Source: an uncultured Flavobacterium sp. (lineage in GTDB: Bacteria > Bacteroidota > Bacteroidia > Flavobacteriales > Flavobacteriaceae). From it: a DNA stretch of 64,000 nucleotides. This document shows, in pieces, positions 55,185 to 62,944 of the stretch (position 1 is its first letter; each line of letters begins with the position of its first letter). The position numbers and the translations under genes are program-made. Location of the stretch: positions 186,001 to 250,000 of the forward strand of contig NZ_CAMLDD010000002.1 of assembly GCF_946478785.1 (NCBI RefSeq), given 5' to 3'. The notes beneath the pieces are model-generated. The model ran no database searches and was not told where the DNA came from. It saw only the letters and a program-made list of their open reading frames with translations.

Positions 55185-56441
55185 AATTCGTTCGAGTAAT
55201 CTCAAATCCTCTGTAACGATTTCCGCACTTCCTTTCATTTCCTGTTGGAAGATAATTTGCTTTTTATAAGAAGTCTGTAAACCGTTTGGGAGTGCAACAT
55301 CCAGTAACAAATTTCCATCTTTATCCGGAACTAATGAAATATTTTGAATCTTTCCTTTTAAAACCCCAAATTCCCTATCAGGAAAATTAGCTAAACGTAT
55401 ATTTACAATCTGTCCTACTTTTATTTTCCCGGAATTCAAAGCCGGAGCTTTTACTTTTCCGACATAACCATTTTTGGCATCCGGAATAATCGAAAAAACA
55501 TTGTCTCCTGAATTTATCGTCTGGTTTTCTGTCCAAACCTGCAAAAAAGTGACTACGCCGCTAACGGATGATTTTAAAGTATAAGCCAATTCCCAATCTT
55601 TTATAATTTTTTTAAGCTGATAAAATGACTGCGCCATATTTCTACCCAAATTAACTTCTTCCTTAGTACTATTAATCTGCGAATTCTGACTCGATTTTCT
55701 ATTATCTATCAATGAAGATTTTAACTGTGAAATAGACGATAAAAGACTTTTATAACTTTTCTGAGCCTGAAGGAAACCTAATTTTTTGGCTTCCATTTCC
55801 TGAGCCGAAATAATTCCTTTATTAAACAAGATTTCAAATCGGGTGATTTCATTTTTTTGAAGCTGTAATTCGCTTTCGTTTATCACTTTTTGCTGCTGCA
55901 GAATATCCAATCTTTCCTTAATTTGAATTTTTTCAGAAGTCTGTGCCCTGCCTTCTATTTCAAAAGGCTGTAAATCACGATTCAATTCCTGAGCCTGGTA
56001 ATCTTTCTGAAAAACAGCATACGCACTTTCAATTTCTCCTAACTGCATGTTTTTCATCAAGGCAAACGGAAAAGCTTTTTTATAATCATTAATATTATAT
56101 CCATCAACTACACTTTTTAGCAAAAAAACATCTTTGTAATTGGCCGTATTTTCAATTATAGCCAGTGTACAATTCTTTGAAACTATTGATTTATCCTTTA
56201 CTAATATGGCTTCAATTCTACCCGATGATTTAGAAACTATTTTTTCCGGCGGAATATTGGTTGTAATTACAATTTCGGTATTGACAACGTCCGGATATTT
56301 AATAAACCAGGAAACAAAGAAAAGCATCAGGATGATTGCAAATATTAAAACAGTCCCCCAGCGGATCATCCAGTGCGGTACTTTGGTGAGAATGTCCTGA
56401 ACTTCCTCGCTTCTTAATTCAAATGTAGTATCTTCTGCCAT
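55149..56441 (-). CDS. HlyD-family adaptor of the peptide exporter
   Basis: The 430-residue protein has one N-terminal transmembrane helix (about 28-48, MIRWGTVLIFAIILMLFFVS), a biotinyl-lipoyl half-motif (SGRIEAILVKD), a long coiled coil (about 130-270) and the C-terminal SGVVTFLQVWTENQTINSGD half-motif. This is the membrane-fusion protein layout that links an inner-membrane exporter to an outer-membrane channel. It is the last gene of the peptide locus, 2 bp after the C39 transporter. The outer-membrane partner is not in the window. Confidence 0.9.
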   Translation of the reverse strand: MAEDTTFELRSEEVQDILTKVPHWMIRWGTVLIFAIILMLFFVSWFIKYPDVVNTEIVITTNIPPEKIVSKSSGRIEAILVKDKSIVSKNCTLAIIENTANYKDVFLLKSVVDGYNINDYKKAFPFALMKNMQLGEIESAYAVFQKDYQAQELNRDLQPFEIEGRAQTSEKIQIKERLDILQQQKVINESELQLQKNEITRFEILFNKGIISAQEMEAKKLGFLQAQKSYKSLLSSISQLKSSLIDNRKSSQNSQINSTKEEVNLGRNMAQSFYQLKKIIKDWELAYTLKSSVSGVVTFLQVWTENQTINSGDNVFSIIPDAKNGYVGKVKAPALNSGKIKVGQIVNIRLANFPDREFGVLKGKIQNISLVPDKDGNLLLDVALPNGLQTSYKKQIIFQQEMKGSAEIVTEDLRLLERILYQFKNIFEQV

Positions 56442-56443
56442 GA

Positions 56444-58639
56444 TTAATTTCCTAATTGCAATTGATTTCTAACGAGTTCAAAATAATTTCCTTTCTGCTC
56501 AACTAAAGAGGAATGAGATCCTATTTCGATAATTTTTCCTTTATCCAAAACCACAATCTGATCTGCATTCATAACTGTGCTTAATCGGTGTGCAATCACA
56601 ACCACCGTTTTATTTTTAAAAAAAATATCCAGTTTTTGCATAATTTCTTTTTCATTATTTGCATCCAAAGCCGAAGTAGCTTCATCAAAAAATAGAATCT
56701 CAGGATTTTTATAAACGGCTCTTGCAATTAATAATCGTTGTTTTTGTCCCGTACTCATTCCTGTTCCTTCGGAACCAATTTTTGTATTATAGCCAAGTGG
56801 CAAACCACTAACATATTCTTTAATATTGGCCACATCTGCAGCATATACCAAACGTTCTTTGTCTACTTTATCGACACCAATTGCAATATTATTCGCAATG
56901 GTATCACTAAAAATAAATCCCTCCTGCATCACGGCTCCAATATTGGATCTCCATGCTTTTTGTAAAATATTTTTTAGCTGTGCGTTTCCAATATTAACTT
57001 CTCCACTGTTGGGTTCATAAAATTTGAGGAGTAATTTCATAAGCGTTGTTTTTCCGCTTCCGCTCACTCCTACTATTGCAGTAACTTTATTAGCAGGAAT
57101 TATTAAATTCAAATTATCCAGAACCGGAAGATCGGATCCTAGATAACGATAAGAGAGATTTTTTATCTCTATATCAGCATCATACGGGACATCGTGGGTT
57201 TGATGAATTTCCTGCTGTATTTCATCTTCTTTTTCATGGATTTCAGATAATCTTGCCAATGATATTTTGGCATCCTGAAGTTCTCTCACAAACTCAATAA
57301 GTTGTGTAATCGGACCGTTTAAACTCCCCACAATGGAACTGATTGCCAGCATCATACCGAGCGTAATGGAGCCGTCAATAACTAATTTGGCAGATAAGAA
57401 TATGATGAAAATATTCTTCAATTCATTGATTACCGAAGAACCTATGGTTTGTGTCTGTTCTAAAACCAATCCCTTTATTGAAACCCTAAAAAGCCTTGCC
57501 TGCACATATTCCCAGCCCCAGCGTTTTTGTTTTTCGGCATTGTGGAGTTTGATTTCCTGCATTCCGTTAATGAGTTCCATCACTTTGCTTTGCTCCTGCG
57601 AAACCTCTGCAAAACGCTTGTAATCTAAAACTTCCCTTCTTTTTAAAAACAACGTTATCCATCCAAAATAAAGCAGGCTCCCTGCAAAAAAAACAAAAAA
57701 TATCTGAAGATTATAATACGCCAAAACGGCTCCCATAACAAACATATTGATTACAGAAAACAAAACATTTAATGATGATGTGGTTAGAATCCGCTCAATT
57801 CTGCGATGATCATTAATTCTTTGCATAATGTCACCTGTCATTCGAACATCAAAAAAAGAAATAGGCAAACTCATTAATTTAATGAAGAAATCTGAAATTA
57901 ATGAAATATTTATTCGGGTAGAAAGATGCAGCAAGATCCAGCTTCTGATAAGTTCCAGACCGATTCTTCCGGCAAAAAGAAATAACTGCGCAAAAAGAAT
58001 TAAATATATAAAATGAATGTTTTGGTTTTGAATACCAACATCAACGATACTTTGGGTTAGAAACGGAAAAATGAGTTGTAACAAACTACTGGCCAATAAG
58101 CCAATGCTTAATTGTACCAGAAATGATTTGTATCGCAACACATATTGAGATAACATTCCGAATCCTAATCCCTTATTGTCTTCTTTGTCAAACTCAAACT
58201 GAAAAAATTTTGGTGTGGCTTCAATCAGTAATGCAATTCCTTCCTGAGTCGATTCATCTGCATTATTGCCTATCCAAAATTTAAGGAGATCTTTTTTATT
58301 ATATTCTATTAATCCAAAGGCCGGGTCAGAGATATAATAAATTCCTTTTTTGATTTTATAAAGTATGACGTAGTGATTATTATTCCAATGCAAAATACAA
58401 GGCAAAGGTGCTTCCTCTAATCTCTCTAAATCTAATTTTACCCCTAAAGTCCTGAAACCTATCTTCTCGGCAGCATCACTCAAATAAAGAAGATTACTTC
58501 CTTCACGGGTTGTTTCGCTAATGTCTCTTAACGCTTGAATGTTAATTGTCTTGCCGTAGTGTTTGGCTATTATTTTTAAACATGTGGGACCACAATCTTT
58601 ACGATCAGCTTGTTTGTAATTAGTAAATCTTTTTGGCAT
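56444..58639 (-). CDS. C39-peptidase-containing ABC exporter
   Basis: The 731-residue protein combines an N-terminal C39 cysteine protease, about six transmembrane helices (about 165-440) and a C-terminal ABC ATPase. The protease has the Cys in DRKDCGPTC (near 17), the His in HWNNNHYVIL (near 90) and the Asp in SDPAFGL. The ATPase has Walker A GVSGSGKTT, signature MSTGQKQR and Walker B ILFFDEATSALD. C39 exporters cut leaders after a double glycine, matching the GG in the precursor at 62431-62574, and export the peptide. Confidence 0.94.
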   Translation of the reverse strand: MPKRFTNYKQADRKDCGPTCLKIIAKHYGKTINIQALRDISETTREGSNLLYLSDAAEKIGFRTLGVKLDLERLEEAPLPCILHWNNNHYVILYKIKKGIYYISDPAFGLIEYNKKDLLKFWIGNNADESTQEGIALLIEATPKFFQFEFDKEDNKGLGFGMLSQYVLRYKSFLVQLSIGLLASSLLQLIFPFLTQSIVDVGIQNQNIHFIYLILFAQLFLFAGRIGLELIRSWILLHLSTRINISLISDFFIKLMSLPISFFDVRMTGDIMQRINDHRRIERILTTSSLNVLFSVINMFVMGAVLAYYNLQIFFVFFAGSLLYFGWITLFLKRREVLDYKRFAEVSQEQSKVMELINGMQEIKLHNAEKQKRWGWEYVQARLFRVSIKGLVLEQTQTIGSSVINELKNIFIIFLSAKLVIDGSITLGMMLAISSIVGSLNGPITQLIEFVRELQDAKISLARLSEIHEKEDEIQQEIHQTHDVPYDADIEIKNLSYRYLGSDLPVLDNLNLIIPANKVTAIVGVSGSGKTTLMKLLLKFYEPNSGEVNIGNAQLKNILQKAWRSNIGAVMQEGFIFSDTIANNIAIGVDKVDKERLVYAADVANIKEYVSGLPLGYNTKIGSEGTGMSTGQKQRLLIARAVYKNPEILFFDEATSALDANNEKEIMQKLDIFFKNKTVVVIAHRLSTVMNADQIVVLDKGKIIEIGSHSSLVEQKGNYFELVRNQLQLGN

Positions 58640-60241
58640 TTAATTTACAAGTATATCATTATCATAAATAGTCTTATTATCTTCAGTTTTAACAAAAACA
58701 TGATATTTACCAATTGGAAGATTCAATTCAATTATTTTCCCTTTTGAAATTGCTAAAATACTTTCAATAGGAATTACTGATCTTTTAATCAAATTAAATT
58801 CATTAAAATCTACAATTTCAACTAATACTTCTTGATTTTTATATTCTTTAAATCTTTCACTTTCAATTTTTACATTTTTAAAAATGCTCTTTGGATAAAC
58901 TTTTCTTAAACTTGGCTTAATATTATTAACTAAAAAATAGTCTGCGGATGATTTTGTATCTAAATCTTCCTTAAAATAAGAACGAGGTATTAACATTAAC
59001 TCCTGATTAGTATCGGCACAAACTGCAACTTGATTAATTGTAACAGGATTTATTCCTGACAATTCTTTAAAATATTGCGCCATCCATTTCTTTTTTTCAT
59101 TTACTTCTTCTAAGTGAGAATGTCCAACATAAATAAAAACCTTAGCATCTGGGTCACTTTCAAAAATTTTCATTAAATTCTTAGCTTGTCCAAGCTCTCT
59201 GTCAAGGTTATCATCATGATTTTCATGTCCAAGAATTACAAAACCTAACTCTTTTGATTTTCTTATAAAATGAGCAAAATATGACTCATTAATATAAGTA
59301 CCATTACTTTTATTTGGAATAAAAGTAATTTTATCATCAACATTAAAAGCTTCTAACGAAATATATTTATATCCATTTGCTTTTAATATTTCCAATAATT
59401 CCATTCCAAAAATTCTATGTTTAGGATAATAATGATCTTCATTAAGAATAAGCACGCGATTTTCTTTTGTAATTTTTCCAATTTCTTCAAAAACAGTATT
59501 ATTCAGATATGTATTAGAATAATTTGATACACCATGTATAAAAACATTGTATTTTTCTTTACGCTTTTTTTCATAGTTAAATATTAATGTATCATAACTA
59601 GGGTTATTTGACATGAATGAATTTGTAGTTGCTAAAAGTTGCCATTTTAAACCTTTATAAATAATTTTTTCAGTTGGTTCAGTTTGTATTTTTTTACGGG
59701 CTTGTAAACTATTTTTAGCAGAATAATTATTAAAAACATCCATGCTTGACAATTTACTGCTATTATAACCATCAATTGTAATTTTATTTAATAATTCATT
59801 CCCAATTACCGTAGAATATTTATTGTTTTTTTCAAATGATTCCACATATATAATAACCTTTGTAGTTCCTTTATATTTTTCAAAAATTGAAATTTTATTG
59901 ATAGTATCTTCAAGAATATTTTCCTGATGAACAAAATCATCCTTTGGTTTTTTCATAGAATCATAATATATGAGTATCTTATAATTATTTACTTTTGATT
60001 CACATGCTACCAATATTTGTTTTTTAAATAGATATTTATACTTTTTTAGATTAATATTTGATTTTTTTAACTTTTTCAAATCAAGAAATTCAATTGAGCT
60101 CCAAAAATCAATAGAAATTTTTAAACTATCATTATAAAAATAATCTTCATTAAAATAATTATGCTTAATAACTTCATGATTAATTGTTGTACATCTATAT
60201 AAAGACAGAAAAATTAAAATTCCTAAACTAACTTTTTTCAA
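58640..60241 (-). CDS. Putative lipoprotein with ChaN/EreA-like domain, peptide locus
   Basis: The protein, about 533 residues from a TTG at 60241, starts MKKVSLGILIFLSLYRCTTI, a lipoprotein-type signal with Cys near residue 17. The frame extends to 60370 but would overlap gwsS by about 140 bp; the TTG gives a 14-bp overlap. The C-terminal half contains VLILNEDHYYPKHRIFGMEL, GYKYISLEAF, GFVILGHENHDDN and FIYVGHSHLEEV, which resemble the histidine-rich esterase/haem-uptake fold of EreA/ChaN-like proteins. The N-terminal half is not recognised. It lies between gwsS and the C39 exporter, so a role in processing, export or immunity of the peptide is possible but inferred. Confidence 0.65.
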   Translation of the reverse strand: MKKVSLGILIFLSLYRCTTINHEVIKHNYFNEDYFYNDSLKISIDFWSSIEFLDLKKLKKSNINLKKYKYLFKKQILVACESKVNNYKILIYYDSMKKPKDDFVHQENILEDTINKISIFEKYKGTTKVIIYVESFEKNNKYSTVIGNELLNKITIDGYNSSKLSSMDVFNNYSAKNSLQARKKIQTEPTEKIIYKGLKWQLLATTNSFMSNNPSYDTLIFNYEKKRKEKYNVFIHGVSNYSNTYLNNTVFEEIGKITKENRVLILNEDHYYPKHRIFGMELLEILKANGYKYISLEAFNVDDKITFIPNKSNGTYINESYFAHFIRKSKELGFVILGHENHDDNLDRELGQAKNLMKIFESDPDAKVFIYVGHSHLEEVNEKKKWMAQYFKELSGINPVTINQVAVCADTNQELMLIPRSYFKEDLDTKSSADYFLVNNIKPSLRKVYPKSIFKNVKIESERFKEYKNQEVLVEIVDFNEFNLIKRSVIPIESILAISKGKIIELNLPIGKYHVFVKTEDNKTIYDNDILVN

Positions 60242-61235
60242 GCCATTTATTAATATATGGATTATAGTTACAACTTTCTGAATGTGAATAATATTTATCT
60301 TCATTTTTTTTGAAAGGTATTCTGTTATCAGTGCATATATGTCTAAACTCACAATCTTTACATGTTTCAATTTTATCTTTAGTAATATTCCAGAAACTTA
60401 TAATTGATTCATTTTTTAAAGCATTTTCAATGTCAAATTCATTTGAAATATTACCATAGTTTTCTTCATCTAAAATATGTTTTTTTATATCCCCAAAATG
60501 ATCTATAAAAATTGTTTTATTAAACCCTACATTGTGGCTTAAAGACTCTATGTATATATTAAGATTTAAAGAAAAATCATTTGAACCTTGAATTCCTTTA
60601 TATAAAACTTTTTCTAAAGGTAATGGATCAAAATAGATTAGATCATTTTTTATAATTTTTACTTTTGTTTTGAAATTATAAAATATAATTGATGCAAGTC
60701 TTGGATTCTGTCTTTTTATTTTTTTTATGATTAATTCTAATCCCTTTTCATATTCTAAAAACAATGTTATCGACTGGACTTTAGAATAATTTAAATATTT
60801 TAAGATTTGTTCAATATTACTAATGATGTTTTTTCTGATTATTAACCTTAAACATTTAACGCCTAACTTATCTAAAGTTTTTTCAAAAAATGAATCGCTA
60901 TAGCTGCTTAATTCAAGTATTTCTATTGTAACAATTTCAAGTTGATAAGGTTTGTTATAAATAGGTTCTATCGCGGGAAAAGTATTTGTGTTTTCAGTAA
61001 TGATGATCAATTCATTATTTAGGAAAAAACGTATATATTTTTTTAAAATATCTTTATTTAATCTAAAATCAAAAAAAAGATTCAGTAATTTTTTATTTTG
61101 GTATTCATTTAAAATATCTATTATTTGATTAGAAACCTTATAAATAGATTTCCTTTGAAAATCTACTATAACTCCATTATTAATTCCTTTTATTGGTATA
61201 CAGCATTGAAAAAGTATAAATTTTTTATTGATCAT
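60228..61235 (-). CDS. gwsS: Grasp-with-spasm system SPASM-domain maturase
   Basis: The 335-residue protein matches the grasp-with-spasm SPASM maturase type. A C-terminal SPASM-like cysteine cluster is visible (TCKDCEFRHICTDNR, then SHSESCNYNPYINKWLEK). No radical-SAM CxxxCxxC motif is present in the N-terminal part, which has only CC near residue 11, as is characteristic of this maturase. It should act on the GG-leader precursor together with the ATP-grasp protein. It overlaps the 64-residue ORF by 11 bp and the downstream lipoprotein gene by 14 bp. Confidence 0.8.
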   Translation of the reverse strand: MINKKFILFQCCIPIKGINNGVIVDFQRKSIYKVSNQIIDILNEYQNKKLLNLFFDFRLNKDILKKYIRFFLNNELIIITENTNTFPAIEPIYNKPYQLEIVTIEILELSSYSDSFFEKTLDKLGVKCLRLIIRKNIISNIEQILKYLNYSKVQSITLFLEYEKGLELIIKKIKRQNPRLASIIFYNFKTKVKIIKNDLIYFDPLPLEKVLYKGIQGSNDFSLNLNIYIESLSHNVGFNKTIFIDHFGDIKKHILDEENYGNISNEFDIENALKNESIISFWNITKDKIETCKDCEFRHICTDNRIPFKKNEDKYYSHSESCNYNPYINKWLEKS

Positions 61236-61419
61236 TTTGAGATGGAATATAGGAGAGTTTATAAATTGAATAACAAATCATTTTAGAGGTCTGGTAATAT
61301 ACAGAATGTACATATGCAATTTTATCTGAGGTTTTCCTATATTTAAATCCTTCGGAGCATTCCATAATTACAGGTAACGAAACTTTTGTATTTTGATTTA
61401 TTAAATTCTTAATTTTCAT
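61225..61419 (-). CDS. Small protein of the peptide locus (64 residues)
   Basis: The 64-residue protein MKIKNLINQNTKVSLPVIME ... SYIPSQNDQ overlaps gwsG and gwsS by 11 bp each, so it is almost surely translated. It is not recognised. It has three cysteines or cysteine-like positions only in part (ECSEGF, MICYSI) and no GG motif, so it is not a second precursor. A helper or adaptor role in maturation is possible. Confidence 0.7.
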   Translation of the reverse strand: MKIKNLINQNTKVSLPVIMECSEGFKYRKTSDKIAYVHSVYYQTSKMICYSIYKLSYIPSQNDQ

Positions 61420-62401
61420 ATTGAGCTTTTATTAAAAAATTTGCGACTTTTTCATGTAAATTGTAATTGCAAGGATTACTTGTCATTCCAAATTGACCAC
61501 AAGGATTTACTTCCAAGAAATAATAATCATCATCTTTTGAAGATTTTATTAAGTCTAATGAACCAGTGTTGAGATTAATAGACTTCATAAAGACCGTAAT
61601 TTTTTTCTCAAGTTTTTCAGGCAATTTATATGGAACAAATCTATTTGGAATCTCGCTATCATAATTTCGAAAATCTAACTTAGTATTTTCATTATTTTGT
61701 GAAAAAATTGCCATTGAATAACATTCTTCATTTAAGTAGAATGTTCTAATTTCTATTGTCTTTTCAATATATTCCTGAAATAGAGAAGGACTAAATACTG
61801 CATCAAAATCATTTATATTTTCAATTTTATGTGTATGAAACATAAACCCATGAGTTTTATATTTTATGAATCTGGCATCACCAATTGATTTTGTAATTAT
61901 TGACATATTATTTTTTAAGAAAAAAAATTCTAATTCATTTTTTCTTGTACAAATTATTGTGTCAGGAATTTTAATTTTCACACTTTTTGCTTTGTTTAAC
62001 ATTTCCATTTTTGAGATTGGATTTTGTCTATCACAAAGCCATTTTTTTTTACTTAATGTTTCAAATAAAAAAAGTTTTAAGCTTCGAAATTCGGATAGCA
62101 TATACTGCATTAAATCATTATTCCCTCCAAAAACATCATAATAATCCGTTAGAAATCCAAACTTTCTATACCAAACAATTTTTACATCATTAACATTTAT
62201 ACTTTTAGAAGAATTTTCAATTAATACTTCATTAGAAGGAGTATATTTTATATTAGTTCTCCCCATCATTAAATCTTCGTCGTTTAGTCTAAATACAGGT
62301 ATTTTCTTATAATTCAACCATTCGATTACCAAATTAGTATCAATATCTTCGGGTGTGCTTAAAATTAAAATCATATTATTTATATTAATATCTAGCATCA
62401 T
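61409..62401 (-). CDS. gwsG: Grasp-with-spasm system ATP-grasp peptide maturase
   Basis: The 330-residue protein matches the ATP-grasp peptide ligase type that forms ester or amide crosslinks between acidic and Ser/Thr/Lys side chains of a precursor. Features include the N-terminal MILILSTPEDIDTNLVIEWL, WYRKFGFL near 75, and the C-terminal ATP-grasp core SLDLIKSSKDDDYYFLEVNP with FLEVNPCGQFG. The annotated ATG is at 62401; a second ATG at 62374 (MILILSTPEDID) also fits the family. It lies 29 bp after the precursor gene. Confidence 0.87.
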   Translation of the reverse strand: MMLDININNMILILSTPEDIDTNLVIEWLNYKKIPVFRLNDEDLMMGRTNIKYTPSNEVLIENSSKSINVNDVKIVWYRKFGFLTDYYDVFGGNNDLMQYMLSEFRSLKLFLFETLSKKKWLCDRQNPISKMEMLNKAKSVKIKIPDTIICTRKNELEFFFLKNNMSIITKSIGDARFIKYKTHGFMFHTHKIENINDFDAVFSPSLFQEYIEKTIEIRTFYLNEECYSMAIFSQNNENTKLDFRNYDSEIPNRFVPYKLPEKLEKKITVFMKSINLNTGSLDLIKSSKDDDYYFLEVNPCGQFGMTSNPCNYNLHEKVANFLIKAQYEN

Positions 62402-62430
62402 AAATTATGATGCTAGATATTAGTTAATTA

Positions 62431-62574
62431 TTATTCACAGTCTGGCCCATCATTTTTACCATTTCCCGTACTTTTGACAATAGTACATGTATCAGGACAT
62501 TCCTCTCTAAGTTGACCTCCATAAACAGATTTTATCTCTACTTTTTCGCATTCGAAATCTTCTAATTTTTTCAT
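62431..62574 (-). CDS. Grasp-with-spasm precursor peptide with GG leader
   Basis: This 47-residue frame is the first gene of the peptide operon. It reads MKKLEDFECEKVEIKSVYGG then QLREECPDTCTIVKSTGNGK and NDGPDCE. The leader ends in a double-glycine motif, so the C39 exporter should cut after GG. The core is rich in Cys, Asp, Glu, Ser, Thr and Lys, the residues used in ATP-grasp crosslinks. It is far shorter than ordinary gene calls usually keep, but its position directly upstream of gwsG and the GG motif make it a strong call. Confidence 0.85.
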   Translation of the reverse strand: MKKLEDFECEKVEIKSVYGGQLREECPDTCTIVKSTGNGKNDGPDCE

Positions 62575-62668
62575 AATTTTATTTTTATAGTTAATATATA
62601 TTTAGCAGGATTCTGTAATCCATATGCTCAGTTTTTATGTGGGTTACTTAACAGCTGAATCAATCCCG

Positions 62669-62684
62669 GTAATTGGCCAATTAC
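62669..62684. promoter_or_regulatory. Perfect 16-bp palindrome, candidate operator
   Basis: GTAATTGGCCAATTAC is fully self-complementary, about 95 bp upstream of the precursor ATG. Confidence 0.5.
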
Positions 62685-62794
62685 ATTTAGATAGTAATTT
62701 GTTTTTCGCAATGACGTCTACTGCAAAAAATGTCTCACTTTCCTGAAGCCAAAACTAAATTAACACCATCTCGCTCGCAAATGTTGTCTATCGA

Positions 62795-62829
62795 AATTCA
62801 GGAATCTCGATACGTAATTCAGGAATTTC
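62795..62829. promoter_or_regulatory. 21-bp-spaced direct repeat, candidate LytTR-type site
   Basis: AATTCAGGAATCTC (62795-62808) and AATTCAGGAATTTC (62816-62829) match at 13 of 14 positions with starts exactly 21 bp apart, the spacing used by LytTR-family regulators on direct repeats. Confidence 0.5.
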
Positions 62830-62930
62830 ATGTAAAAAATAACACAAAACACTCATAAACAGATATTTAAAAAATAATAAAAACGCAAAAATTTATTATT
62901 ACAATTCTATATAGATGCTTTATTTTTGTA

Positions 62931-62938
62931 AGAAACCC
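62931..62938 (+). promoter_or_regulatory. -7 element upstream of the TPR gene
   Basis: TATTTTTG matches TAnnTTTG, 6 bp before the ATG at 62945. Confidence 0.45.
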
Positions 62939-62944
62939 CAATCA

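Larger units (their letters stand above)
62575..62930. promoter_or_regulatory. Divergent regulatory region of the peptide locus
   Basis: No gene is present. It holds a perfect 16-bp palindrome GTAATTGGCCAATTAC (62669-62684) and a 14-bp direct repeat AATTCAGGAATYTC at 62795 and 62816 (21-bp period). No clear TAnnTTTG element was found for the minus-strand peptide operon. Confidence 0.6.

Noticed and set aside
60242..60370. Longer N-terminus for the ChaN/EreA-like protein
   Set aside because: It would overlap gwsS by about 140 bp and bury the lipoprotein signal; the TTG at 60241 is more plausible.
60228..61235. Radical SAM enzyme
   Set aside because: No CxxxCxxC motif is present; only the SPASM-type C-terminal cysteines are visible, so it is a SPASM-only maturase.
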